From Nymphaea colorata (taxonomy: Eukaryota; Streptophyta; Magnoliopsida; Nymphaeales; Nymphaeaceae), in NCBI RefSeq assembly GCF_008831285.2, contig NC_045138.2, positions 9,827,205 through 9,891,204 on the forward strand: a DNA stretch of 64,000 bases, in the 5' to 3' direction. Positions 44,400 to 56,408 of the stretch are shown one piece after another. The notes below the pieces were generated by a model that was not told the DNA's origin, made no database searches, and saw only the letters and a list, made by a program, of their open reading frames with translations. The position numbers were made by a program, and so were the translations under genes. Each line of letters begins with the position of its first letter. Positions within the stretch are counted from its first letter, which is position 1.

Positions 44400-45140
44400 A
44401 TCTTTTTTTCTGGTACTTATTTAGAAGAAGTTCTATAAGAAAAACTATCTTTTAATCGACTTCTAACATATACAACAGTAAAATCACCTCCGTTCCGTAG
44501 ATTAGTTTTGCTAGAGTGGCATTTGTTAGAATTCTCATAGTAGTGCGATCTGCCCACATGACATTGTGCATCTTTTTTTGCTAATCTGGTTTGGTTTCTA
44601 TTGTTTGCTTCAAATGTTGATTAGGATCTTATTGTGTCATTTGCTTACCCATTACCTTAAGAATAATAAGGAACTGAGAAATGATGCTTGATACGGTATT
44701 TGCTACATAATTATCTCACTTTTTCATTTTTGAAATGAGTCCTATTATCAAATACTATATAATGTGGGACTCTAAGTCTATACAAAAGATTCTTGTGGAT
44801 GAAGGACACTACATGTTGCCTTTCTACTATCCTGAGTGTGATGACTTCTACCTATTTGGTAGAATAGTTTGTTGCAGTAAAAAAGTACTTATGACCATTA
44901 AAAGTTATAGGAGGTATTGGTCCAACTACGTCAAATGTTTACCCTAAAAAGAGCCAAAGTGATGTTATTCAATGCAAGTAAGAGGCCGGTTCATGGATTG
45001 TAAGGGTATGCAACTAACATTTCTTACATCTTTCACAAATTGGTTGCAATTTTTTTGCATACCACCCAATAATATCTTTCACTAACTATTTTTTTGGTAA
45101 GGGTTTGGTAACCAACATGACCCCTACAATCTGCCTAATG
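44400..45140 (-). pseudogene. Tat integrase
   Basis: ERYYW...C is the tail of the zinc domain. FDVVGPIPPITFNGHKYFF and NYSTKWVEVI-like sequence carry the first Asp, and RVPHYIVFDNRTHFKN the second, with G-to-R beside it. Frames are broken by several stops. Confidence 0.7.
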
Positions 45141-45739
45141 TGCCTCTTTGCTGACTTCCTTTGCCTCATCATCATCATGTCATCGAGAATATTCAGTACT
45201 AAATCCTCATCATGATAGTATTCTTGGAAAAATAAAGTACCTTGTTGACATATATTGAATTGGTTTCTGTTCTTAATTAGGCATTCCAGCTAGAAATTCT
45301 CCATTATCAATGTAACTTTTGACATTGTGATATCAAAGTGTCTTCCCTTCTTGGATATAATGAACATGTTTCATCATTTTCAAATGCAAGATGCTCTAAC
45401 TTCTCAATCTCAAAAGAACAGATCGCTTCATTGGCTTGACATAAGATAGTGGATCCTAGGTTCACAAAGCTATCTGCAATAGGGTTGCCATCTCTTTTTA
45501 CATGATCGAGCTGCCTTCTTCAAACTGATGGACTAAGGAAGTAGCAATCTCTTGATATGGCACAAACTTCTCGTTTTTGACGTACCATTATCCATTCACT
45601 TGGTTGACAATAAGCTAAGAGTCACTCAAAACATATACCATCTTTATTTAGAAACTCAACAGAGAATGAAGTCCTTGTATGAGGGCTTCATATTCAACCA
45701 TCTTATGGGTGCATGAAAAGTCGAGTTTTAAAGAAATGG

Positions 45740-45860
45740 AATCGTTTCACCTTACAGAGCGATAAACAAAATCCCTATACCTACTCCCATCACATTTTTA
45801 GATTCATCAAAGAACATCTTCTACACCGGTGCCACTTTCAATCTTAACATATGCTCATCA
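45740..45860 (-). pseudogene. Tat additional (archaeal-type) RNase H
   Basis: KMFFDESKNVMGVGIGILF resembles the FDG(A/S)...G.G.G(V/I)(V/I)L core of the second RNase H found only in Tat-lineage elements. The remainder is too decayed to read. Confidence 0.6.
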
Positions 45861-46402
45861 GGAAACTCATTGTCTGCTTTGATTTCTTCATGCTAAGAAA
45901 ATTCTACTAACTGATTTGCTATCACTTGTCATTAGATTGAATTTTAGGATACATATTCAATATCATACTACATCAACAACATTTGCCACTTGACAATGCG
46001 CCCGTTAAGGAATGACTACTTTAAGACATACTTGAGAGGATTTAGTGGGAGAGTATCTTGACCTCACAAGCTAACAACTAATATATCAACTTTTGACACA
46101 TCCAAATCAGTGCTAGATAAGTTTTTTCATGAAAAAATACTTCTCTTCATGCTATAAAAAAACTTTTGCTGACATAATATTTACATGCTCGATGCGACTC
46201 CCCTCTTCATATTGCACCAAGAAACAACTACATGCCGACTCACTGTAATGTAAGTAGAAATGGTCTTTCCAATACCAAAGTTTCAAGATTCGTGGATTTA
46301 AAAGATACTTCTTGATCTTTTCTAATTATTGTTAGCATTCAAGACCACATTCAAATTTGACACATTTCTTTAGCAACTAGTTGAATGTTTCAAATCTCAT
46401 GG

Positions 46403-47137
46403 CTAGATTGGAGATGAAATGTCAAATAGATTGGTTTCACACTTGCAAACTCTATAGTTTTTTATATTAGTGGGTGGTGTCATATCGATGATTGCTTCAA
46501 ATTTGATAAGATTCATCTCGATCTCCTTTTTACTAACCATGAAACCTAAAAGTTTAATATATTCAACTCCAAACATGCACTTTTGAAAATTCAAAATGAA
46601 GTTTATACTATAAAATGTCAACAATATATGCATCCATGATTTTGTGCATTTGATCATAGAAGATGACAGCCATGACCTTTTGATATATTGCTCCAGCATT
46701 CTTTAATCTGAATTGCATTATTGTAAGTGCCCTAGAGTGTGGTAAAGGCTGTTTTGAGCTAATCCTTGATTGTTAATTCGATTGGTTGTACCATGTATGA
46801 ACATGGCATAGCTTGTAGTGTTGTCTATGAATAGATTGATGTTTGGAAGAAAGCAGTCATCTTTTGGTGTGGCTTTATTTAGGTCTCAAAAGTCAATACA
46901 TAACCTAACTTTGCCATTCTTCTTGGCGACAACCATAATATTGGCCAACCACTCGGGATAATCGATGGCACAAATAAATTTGACCTTTAGTAAATCCTCT
47001 AAACTTTCTTTTACAGGCCCTTTCAATCTAAGATCAAATTCGCATAGTTTTTGTTTCATTGGCCTGCAATTGAGACTTAGAGGGGAAAGATGTTCAACCA
47101 ACTTGGGGTCTAGGTCTGGAATGTCTTCATAAGTCAA
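46403..47137 (-). pseudogene. Tat reverse transcriptase
   Basis: YPEWLANIMVVAKKNGKVRL and CIDF(R) sit near 46890-46960. The FGVEYIKLLGFMVSKKEIEM block near 46500-46560 is RT's C-terminal part. The YxDD region between them is out of frame or lost. Confidence 0.78.
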
Positions 47138-47875
47138 TGCAAAAAACTTCTTGGTGACTTATAAAGAAGTTTGCCAACTTTTTTCTTTCTTCTACTGACA
47201 AACTGGTGTAAATTTGAAGGATCTTAAGATTCTCACTGGTTTTGATGTTAATTTCTTCAATTGGATCATTAATCAAATGTGACATAAATCAAATTCTTGC
47301 TTTAGAATTTGGGTAAACTCTGATAATTCTAATTTGAGTGTTGCCATAGGTTCCATTCATCAACTACTTGTTTGACAGATGCTTTTTGGTGAAACTCTCA
47401 AGCAAAAAGAAGGAACTAAGACATGTTAAGTCCCAAAGATGAGGATAAAAGAAAATTGAACAATAAAATTGACATGCATAAACAAAAGATTATTTTCATT
47501 ACATATGAAAAATTTGTAGTACAAAAAGAGCATCCTCCCATGGGGCTAGATAGGAACAAGTTAAGACCACATAATTGATGGGAGGATTGAAAAACAAAGG
47601 TGATGGTGATTGGATATAAGATGTCATCTTCATTCGTACCGGCTAGTGAATGGATGATAGCCACCTTCTAAAAGCACCTAAAATCCCTTAGGGTTTTTTA
47701 TGAAATGAGTATATTAAAGATGTTCTCAATAACTCAGATGACTGCTTGAAACAGTGTAGGCACTTCCAGATGATTTACCTATCTCCATATTTTGCATCCA
47801 TTCTTCCAAATATGCTTTTTTCATCGTCTTGATGTCGGGTACATCTACAAAGCCAGTTGGCCTAGGGAGTATTGG

Positions 47876-48400
47876 CTATACCAATCTCTTGGTCAGGTCC
47901 TCTACATGTATGGTAATGACGAATGGGCCATAATTCCACCTAATACATTGATGGAGGGTGGAGTGGATTCCTCGTACTTTAGGAATCCATAGACATGCCA
48001 AGAGCAAGTTGTATGATAGGGGTATATCTACCACATGGAAAAGAATGCAGTGATTGGTGCATTCGATGATCATGTCCATGATGAGGGTTCCTTTGTTGTT
48101 TATGATTCGCTCATCACATTCATAGATCTTGGATTGGACAGGGCAATATTTGTCTTCACAAAAGTCCAAAGCCTTGACTATGTGATCAGAGTAAATATTT
48201 AAGTTGTTCCCTCTATCAATTAATACATCTTCCATGGTCCTCTTATTAATCTGGACAACAATATAGAGTGCATTTTCGTGATAGTATGTCCATTTGAAAA
48301 GATCCTTTTCTATGAAAGTGATCAATTGGTCTTGGATGCTTGAATTCAATTTTCCTTGATAAGATGTTTCTCTAAAGGCATGATTTCCTCTATATAACAT
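47876..48400 (-). pseudogene. Tat protease region
   Basis: A 174-codon open frame with NALYIVVQINKRTMEDVLID and GIHSTLHQCIRW, which correspond to the family's AL.I...I......VL(I/V)D.G.S and AVPSTLHQCLK(Y/F) blocks. The active site reads DRG instead of D(T/S)G. Confidence 0.7.
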
Positions 48401-48599
48401 AGATCTTCATTTGAAAAGTCATATGATGACTCATCACCACCTTGCAAGAGAACGGTCTTGAGGATCAAGGCAAAATTTCTGGTTGAACTTCCTGTCTTGT
48501 TTTTCTTCATACCGATGAAGTTTATGTGTCACTTACCCTAATTAATTGTCTTCATCATAAGGTTAGTGTGCTCCTGCAGATGATACAAGAGTGTTGTGA

Positions 48600-49890
48600 C
48601 CACTCTGATGGTTGTCTTTCTTTGATCATAAAATGGATTCTTCAGTACTTCAAGAATGTTGTCATCATCAATCTTGAGATGTTTGTTGGTGAAGTCTTGG
48701 ATAATATTCTTGAGGACAAAATAATCCTTAGTGTCATGACCAAGGGCATGATGACATTTAAATACTTTTTCTTCTCACAAGTTTGACTAAGGAGAGTGAA
48801 CTTCCAATCATAGCTCTAGCCTGAATGTTTATTCTTACCTTCTTCGTTCCACTTAGGTGGTTGCATGCTCTTATTAGAGTTCACTCCTTTGTCATCCTTA
48901 TAGTTGTTGCTACTATCTTTTGAGGTGTTGGCATTTATTATGAAGTGGGTGTGGAGCTAGCCTTTACCTTTTTTCTTGACTTCTTCTTTGTCCTTGAGTC
49001 AAATTATTTCATCAAAATCACTTTTTTCAATTCCTTCTTCTATTGAATCTATTTGTTGATCAAATCGGCAAAGGTTTTTATTAGAGCATTGTGGATGAGA
49101 CTTTTCAAGGGTTGGACAAGGATTTTTCTGATGAGCAATAGAGATTATGTTCTATAAATAGGTTCTTGCATTTTGGTGCATTGAATTTACCATCTTTCAA
49201 TAAATTCTCAAGCATGTTATTCTTGTTTCTGATGAAGACTGCATAGCATACTAAGAATTAGAGCCATGGGGACATTTTGCTCAAATCTCTTGATAAATAT
49301 GTTGATCAATTTATTGAATTACTTGAGTTCAACTGGTTAACTTTTTCTTCATACCATTGTGTAGTGATGCCTTCAAGACTCCTTGGGAAGTAGCAAAACA
49401 AGGCTCTATTATTTGTCTAGATCTTATAGCGACCATTGATAAATGTTGAGTGATGAACATGTAGACAGGTGGTTCCATCATACTTGACAAACTCCTTATG
49501 CAAACCATTCATGTCCTCATCTCTTTCAATGATTAGGTAGTAGTCTTCACATAAGTATGAGTGGTTTCCTTTCTCTTTAAGTTTAAAGTTATTCATTCTT
49601 TTCTCCATCTCGTAAAACTTTCGTTGGAACAAACTTTTGTTCATTTGAATCTGACATTATATCTTTCCCTTTTGCCCTTAACTTCTTTCCTTTTCTCCTC
49701 AAACTCTTGCTGCTTGAGCTATAGATCGGGGTATATTTCCTTTTCTTCCCCTTCTTGACAAGCTTTCTTTTCTTTTTCATCTTCTCCTAAGAACTTTCAC
49801 TTGAGATGGGACTAAGTGAGTTGTTATCTTCCATGATCAATTTTCCTTTCTTGCACTTTTTTGCTGCCATCTTCTTCTTTAGTAGGGGGG
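48600..49890 (-). pseudogene. Tat gag
   Basis: Starts with a lysine-rich tail (KKRKLVKKGKKRKYT), then FVKYDGTTCLHVHHSTFI (the IPKYDG..DP..H gag motif) and YFPRSLEGITTQWYEE. Later parts have stops. Further lysine-rich upstream sequence continues beyond the hAT insert at 50580-50750. Confidence 0.68.
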
Positions 49891-49897
49891 TTCAGGC

Positions 49898-50578
49898 TAA
49901 GCCTGGGAGTCGGGCTGGGCCGCCACCAGCCCAGCCCGATCGGACCCGGGTCCGGGATGGAAAAAACCTGGCCCGGGCCGGGCCCAGGCCCGATAGGCCA
50001 GCCCGGCCCAGCCCGACTCCCGCCCTACATCCCCTGCTCCACCTCCTCCTCCGTCCCCCCTCTCCCTCTCCCTCCTCCTCTCTGCTCCCGCTCTCCCTCT
50101 CCCTTCCCGTCTCCCTCTCCGCTCCCCCTCCCCTTCTCCCTCTCCGCTCCCTCTCCACTCCCCCTCTCCCTCTCCCTCCTCCTCTCCACTCCCGCTCTCC
50201 CTCTCCCTCTCCCTCTCCCTCTCCCTCCTCCTCTCCACTCTCCCTCTCCCTCTCCACTCCCCCTCTCCGCACCCCCTCTCCCTCTCTGCTCCCGCTCCCC
50301 CACTCCCTCTCCCTCTCCCTCCTCCTCTGTCTCCTTCACCACTCGCCCTCCTCCTCTGTCCCCCTCCCCCTCCTCCTGCAGGCCCGTGTGGGCCGTGGGG
50401 GGGACCCAACTCCGTAGCCGGAGGGTGACGGGAGGGCGGGGGAAAAGGGGGTCGGGAGGGCGGGCCGGCGGGGGGAAAGGTGGTCGAGGAGAGGGAAAGG
50501 GGGTCGGGAGGGCGAGCCGGGCCGGGTCCGGGTCGGGCTAAGTGGGCTCGGGCCGGCCCGGCCCGATGCCCACCCCTA
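49898..50578. mobile_element. Second hAT-type non-autonomous element, same TIR family
   Basis: The 8-bp duplication GTTCAGGC flanks it (49890-49897, 50579-50586). Ends are TAAGCCTGGGAGTCGGGC and TAGGGGTGGGCATCGGGC. As in the 29.8-kb element, GC-rich GGCCCG ends enclose a pyrimidine-rich array (50035-50370, CCCTCTCC units). No captured gene could be recognised here. The long Ser/Pro or Arg/Glu/Gly frames across it are low-complexity artefacts. Confidence 0.85.
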
Positions 50579-50750
50579 GTTCAGGCTTTGTATGTGAAGA
50601 CTTGTTGTTCTTCTAGTTTCTTTTTTTGCTTGGTAGGCTTTTCACTTGCCTGTTTTTGGAGTAACTGTCAGTGTCTTTTGCTCTTCTTGCTTCTTGATGA
50701 ATCATTCCATAAACAATTAAAACATATGGTAACCTCCTGGTTCCATTGCT

Positions 50751-52970
50751 AGGAAGCCAAATGTTTATGTCATAGGACTAGAAGATGATGCTTCATTCTG
50801 AGGGGCCTACTTAGCTTATGTCTTTCTTCAACCATTCTGTTGGTTTAAAATATTCACCTTATAAGTTAGGAAAATGTCGCTGGAAAGAAATAACGACAAA
50901 ATGAGGATTCATATTACATTAAGAGTTTAAAGATTACTTTCAAATAAAAACATTGACGGGTTAAAGACAACAACAACTAAAGGCACTAGAAAGAAGGAGT
51001 ACTGAGTTGACAATAGATGGTGGTCAGTTGGCATCTACCACCCGGCATATCCATTCTTTACTACCAGTCCTGTGAACCAAGTGTAGGATATCTATGTCAA
51101 GCATGAACAGTGCTGCCATTGGGAAGAATTGAGGTCCAATTCTGGAATAGTTCTAATTAGTATATGCATGAAAACCTTCTTTAGTCTTTAAGAGAATTGT
51201 TGCATGCATCTATCGGCACAATAATAAGCTTTGGAATAGAATCCCAAGAGTATGGATCGACCATGCTAGTGGTGAGTGTATTTAGGTGGATTCTGGCGAC
51301 GATCATAACAATCCCAAATTATCTCTTTTTCTTCTAGTTGCTTGATCAAATCACGTTATTGCTCCAAAATGATCATAACATGTGCATCCTTCTATATAAT
51401 CTATCTCTTTGATAGTGAAACTAGTGAGCCGACGGTAAAGGAAAACCAATGTCATCATTTTCCTAACACATGTTGGGTCCCTCTATGACCCCATATTCAG
51501 ACAAGTTGGGCAATGCAAACATTTAAAAGGTCTTGTTGGTGAAAAGGGTCTAGTATCTGATTCTTCATATTACTTTTTGAGATAAAGTGGAAGGCTAAGT
51601 ATATGCTCTAAACTCTTCATGTAAGTTCTTTAAGTTGATGCTTTGATTCTCATTATTTTCTATTGATTGGTAAAGTGAGTCTTAAAGTCATTGACTTTAA
51701 CTTTAGTTGGGTTCATAAGAAATTATTTATACAACGGGTCATTTGTATTACAAAGCAGGTAGGAAGGTCTAGTATTTCAGCAAACTCATCCAATAATAGT
51801 GTCATTTTTCACCAAGGAAACCAAAAAGAGGAGGTGCTTGGGTACCATCATTTGGCAATAGTATGCACCAAATTTTTGTCCACAGATTAGATTATTCTAG
51901 CTGCTACTGTCTTTAATACACACTCTTCAGGCAGAAAGGAAACATGAGAGAGAAGGTGTGATGCCAATACCGATATGTAGGTAGACCTTACGGGGCCCTC
52001 CCAAAAGATAATGTGATCATAAAAGAATACATCTTGAATGTAGACTCTAAAGGATAGAGAATAAATTAGTAGAAATGGTTGACAAAGTTAACAAGGATGA
52101 CACGAGAAGGAGGTATATAATGAAGTTGTAAATCACTAAACAAGGTTTATGTACATCCAACTCTTTAAACCACATGCATCTATCATGTAAAATTTTTGAA
52201 AAAGGTTATAAAGGTCTAATTGAAATAATTTTGTGTCATGATAATCAAGGTATGTTCATATATTTTAGTCAAATGACTTAGTACTAGCATAAATTCTTCT
52301 TTAGGCAACTAATGGTGGCTTTTCTTCATTTCTGTTTGGTCACCCATCAATATACTATAAATTACTACTCATATACTAACGAGGGGGCTTTCTCACCCAA
52401 GGTGTGGTCCAGTTATAAGGTTTAGTATTGTGTTACTGCCTAAGATGATGCCCGGTAACATGATGACCAAAACAAATAGGTAGAAGAAATTTTTGTAATA
52501 TGAGCAAACATGCAAAATCGGTTGTCTCTAATGCAGTGTTGCCTAAGATGGTGATTAAAATAATGTAGAAGAACAAACATTGCTTTCAATCAAATCTTAA
52601 ATCGAGGAGAGTTGTATTCGATCCTAAATCTAGGTAAACATAATTGAACCTCCTCAATTAGTCCTATATTTATATAGTACAAAAATATTTTGTTATTTTT
52701 CTCAAGAAACCTTTCAAGAACCATATTGTTTAGTGATTTCATGTGTCTTACATAAGGCAAAACCATGAAGTGTTATAGTAACATGACATATGATCACACA
52801 AATAAAGCAGTGTCAAGACTTTTAATCTATAGAGGCACTTGATAAGAATAGCATTATATTTTTAAAACACATATTTTATAAATAGTTGTTTTAAAAGTGC
52901 CATGTCATTTTTCCAAAAAATATCATATAATTATATCTAATGTCGTATCATGCTCCAAAAAACAAATTCT
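50751..52970. other. Intergenic DNA, probably leader/LTR of the Tat element in part
   Basis: No protein domain, no LTR pair with the 41-44 kb region, and no primer site seen. Confidence 0.35.
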
Positions 52971-54911
52971 AAATCATGTACTTTAAAATATGTTTTAAAG
53001 AACATAAAAATTCTTCGCGCAAACATGTCTTTCCCTTTATTTCCTTTGTTGTTTCTCTTTGTGGTGGTTCTTCTACTCTTTCCTCTCAACCGTTTACTTT
53101 CGCTTTGAATTTTGGTGGTTTGAGGATCACAATTTCATTACTGCCATCCCAGTTGGTGGTTCACCCCATTACAGGACATTCAGCCACTGCCTACCTTTCC
53201 CATAAACTACGTATCATCTTAATAATGCCATCGATTGGAAATAGACCTCGTCGAACCAGAAGTTCCTGACACAATGATATCTAACAGCTTCAGTCTGCCA
53301 CCTCCCTTTTTAATTATGAATCTGCCTGCCTCTGTTCCACCACCTCATTCAGGAGTGACAAATCCAAAACTCCATTTGTTGGCATTAGGGATGTCAAATA
53401 GGTTGGCTTTCATGGGGTGTCTACAACATATGTTTCATCCACCTCATGACCATTATTAATAAGTACTAATCTTACTTTGCCTTCCTTTGGTGTTCAGTCT
53501 TTCACTAGAGGGTGACATCTTCCAGGCTTTAAGTAATTTTTGTTCCTTTTACCATCAGGAGCCTATGCTCTTGACCACTCTCTAGAATTTCCTTATGGCA
53601 AGACTGTCTCCTTGTCCTCATCAATTAGGGCACCATCTCCCCACAGAAGATCATGATCAGCCTCTAGGGTCTTAAGCCAGGAAGTTCTCATGGTTCCCCC
53701 TGGAGTTCTTCCATCATTTTTATGATTTTTATCTTGACCAACTTCTTCCTTGCATATTGCCGCAAAGTTGGTCCTACTTAAGAAGTTGAATCGTGTTGTC
53801 TGTGTCCTTATCTCTAAGGGAGCTGAACCCTGGGCATATCCTTGACATTTGGCGCATTTCCATCTTGGTAACCCATACAAGCTCATCACTAGGCTCTTGG
53901 ATTATCGTCTTAGCCCTCTTATGCATATGTTTACTAGCCCTGCAACTAGGTGTTACCTTTCTCTTCTGCATGTTCACCTGCAACCGTCTTTTATGTCGAG
54001 GCATGTTTAGGTTGTAAGGCGTCCATCCTGCTTTTTGCTTGTCTTGGTCTTAAGATATCTCTTGGCATGCCCCCGCTTCCTTATGAATCGACCTTAAGCA
54101 TTGTTTGCTTTAATGCATTCAGGGTTGGTAAAGCAATATGGTCAGATAAATCACTCTCATCTGAGTCGCCTCCTTGCCCTTTCCGTATCTTTCTTTTAGC
54201 TAGTTTTTTTTTCCATTTGATTGTGTTGCACATTGGTATATTGTTCCACACTCTTATCTCCTGAGGGGTCTCAGGATCGAAGGCTTTGTCGTATGAGCAT
54301 TTGGTGATGGTAGATTGCCACTTATGACGACACACTTAGAAAAGTTTCACCTTCATCCATGTTAAGAATGGCTACAACGTCATGCCTTGTCACAACTCTG
54401 CTCTCTGCCTTTTGCCTCCCACCATTGGAATGCCAACACCTCTACCTTGCCCCAGTTCCTTCACCATGCCCCTCTCTTATTGACGGCTCCTCTGCTAGTC
54501 CCCTCAAACCCTCTTGCTACCATGCTGCCTTTGGGTGTTCCTTTCAATAGCTCCTAATGGGTCCTTTGGTTCCTTGGTCTTCCTCTTGTGCCACCATTTT
54601 TGTCTGGTTGCTGTGCCACGTTAACACTTCCAATCATTTAAAGTGCCTTCTTTCCACTTGGTTAGTTGGTCTATCCTTTGTCGTTCTATAGTTGAGTCGT
54701 CCCATCACTTCTTCACCTCCTGTTCTTCCTTTTCCTTTTGGCAGCTCCTCTCCTATGCTTGGGCCTCCTTATCTGCTTCCTTCTTTGATATGCTTTCCTG
54801 ATTTTCCACTGTCAGTTGCTCCTTTGTTCCCCTTCATCATCCATGCCTAAAGCTTGGCTGTTTATGCGGCAACCATGATTTCTCAGTTGCAGGTGGTGGA
54901 ATTGGAAAGAG
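52971..54911. other. Unassigned region with pyrimidine-rich plus strand
   Basis: Several 60-100-codon frames on both strands (for example 53889-53593, 54004-53774 and 54335-54081 on the minus strand, basic and Lys/Arg-rich). They may be pieces of one decayed protein, since the minus frames follow each other, but none carries a motif I recognise. CAKCQGY near 53850 is too short to call a zinc knuckle. Confidence 0.3.
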
Positions 54912-54919
54912 CATAACAA

Positions 54920-55134
54920 TAGGGGCGGAGGGAGGGGGGGCCACCTAGGCTGTGGCCCCACCCTAGCTAAGTAAAAAAAAAAATTACTTTAAAAGATTTG
55001 AAAATTTTTAGTTATCTAATGTATTTTTGTATTTTGATTTAGTTTAGCCCTACCCAAATAAATTTGTTGGACTGTTTGGCTCGGTTAAACGATCGTTTGA
55101 CCCATCACTGGAAAAACTCCTGGCTCCGCCCCTG
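54920..55134. mobile_element. hAT-type MITE (215 bp) with 8-bp target duplication
   Basis: CATAACAA flanks both ends (54912-54919, 55135-55142). Ends are TAGGGGCGGAGGGAGG and, inverted, CAGGGGCGGAGCCAGG, the widespread plant GGGGCGGAGCCAGG terminus. Interior is non-coding. Confidence 0.85.
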
Positions 55135-55679
55135 CATAACAATAATGTGTTTAGAGATGATACTGCATCTCTCAACTCCATTTGCTATTTTGACAAGAGA
55201 GACCTTCACCTTGTTCTTCGTATATGTTGTAGGATACAATTTCATGTCTAGTTGAGGGCACCAAGATAGACTGGATTTTTTTTGTAAACAAGTGATTTCT
55301 TGTCACTTTTTCCTTGATTTAATTTCTCATTGCCTATGCACTTTCAACGGCCCCTCTCTCTCTCATATGATTCTTTCCCTAACAATTGAAAAAAAAACAT
55401 GTAAACTATAAACTAAACAAAACCCTAAATTTCATATGATGCAATTTTTTGTTTGCTTCCAAAATGATGGTTAAGGAATCTATAGATGACGAATCTGGTT
55501 TCTATAAAACTAGCTTGGATAATAAATGTTTTCAAAACGCGTTTTTCGCATAAAACATAGTTCTTTTTCTTTTAACAAACATGCAAATAATTTTCAAAAC
55601 TGGTTGAGAAACCAAGTTGTCACGAAACTTATGGGACATTTAAATGAAGCCCTCAAAAATACAAAGGCAATTTTTTTAA

Positions 55680-55935
55680 AACCTAGTTAACATCCCAGCT
55701 TCTAAAACTTAGTTTAGATGTTTGGATAAACAAGGCTTGGGGGAGGGGTCAAGAAGCAGCTTTGCCTGAAAAACCTAAAGGGATGCCCTTTATGAAAACC
55801 AGATTTTGTCAGATTAGGTTTTAGGAAAACCCAAATTTAAATATCATCCAAACATGCCTGAAATGACGTATAAACGAGCGGTCATCCAAATGGCCCTCTC
55901 AGTTTTTTATCAGTGTCGTAGTGTCATCCAAACAC
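55680..55935. repeat. MITE-like block of the TTTGGATGAC family
   Basis: Contains AGATGTTTGGATAAAC, GAAAACCAGATTTTGTCAG and terminal TGTCATCCAAACAC, the inverse of GTGTTTGGATGACA seen at 22440. The ends are diffuse and the copy seems rearranged. Confidence 0.4.
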
Positions 55936-56059
55936 AAACTAAGTATTTGAAAACGGGTTAATGCACAAAACGTTGTTAAGCAGAATTCTGCCCAACATTA
56001 TGATTATCATAAAGTAGTGAACAGGTATGAACAAGAGAGTTGCGGATAACAGATTCAAA

Positions 56060-56206
56060 TCCCAAACTTTTTCCCTCGCCGCCCCCGCCTTGCGGGTTCT
56101 GGTCTGGTGCGGATTCGGGTCAAAGTGGATCCAAAGAAGGCCCGCATCGCGATAAAATTGCCCAGGTGCCTAGCTTGACTCTGGCGCGCGCGCCTTCTCG
56201 CTGACG
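56060..56206 (+). promoter_or_regulatory. GC-rich proximal promoter / 5' UTR of SWI3B
   Basis: GC content rises sharply just before the start codon, with GGCGCGCGCGCC about 15-25 bp upstream of the ATG. No TATA box is evident, which is ordinary for housekeeping chromatin genes. Confidence 0.4.
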
Positions 56207-56408
56207 ATGGACGCTGCATCCACGCCGGAGAAACCCCCGCCACCGCCGGAGACATCTCTCACGCCGGAGACCGCTCTCACGCCGGAGTCGGCAGGTGAAC
56301 CAGAACGAAAGCCACTAGAGCAGAAGGAGCCCTCTGCTCCACGCACTACTCGCCCGCCTGATGCGGCTGTTTCCGGGGTCGACCGGGTTACGGTCCCAAG
56401 CTACGGAA
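56207..56408 (+). CDS. SWI3B: SWI3B exon 1
   Basis: Pro/Glu/Thr-rich N-terminus with three TPE(S/T) repeats, ending in VTVPSYG at the SWIRM border. The donor is GTAAGC at 56409; one base carries over (phase 1). Confidence 0.85.

Larger units (their letters stand above)
44121..50750 (-). mobile_element. Ty3/gypsy element of the Tat lineage, decayed
   Basis: Reading on the minus strand: lysine-rich gag start (before and after the hAT insertion at 49898-50578), gag core, protease, RT, RNase H, an additional archaeal-type RNase H-like block, integrase and a pol C-terminus at 44270-44121. The extra RNase H is the hallmark of Tat elements. Every domain has stops. LTRs and a primer site could not be identified on either side. 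Confidence 0.8.

Noticed and set aside
44735-44947. 70-codon plus-strand frame
   Set aside because: Shadow of the Tat integrase core on the minus strand.
49806-50541. Long Ser/Pro-rich and Arg/Glu/Gly-rich frames (up to 226 codons)
   Set aside because: Low-complexity translation of the CT-rich array in the second hAT-type element, open in most frames on both strands.
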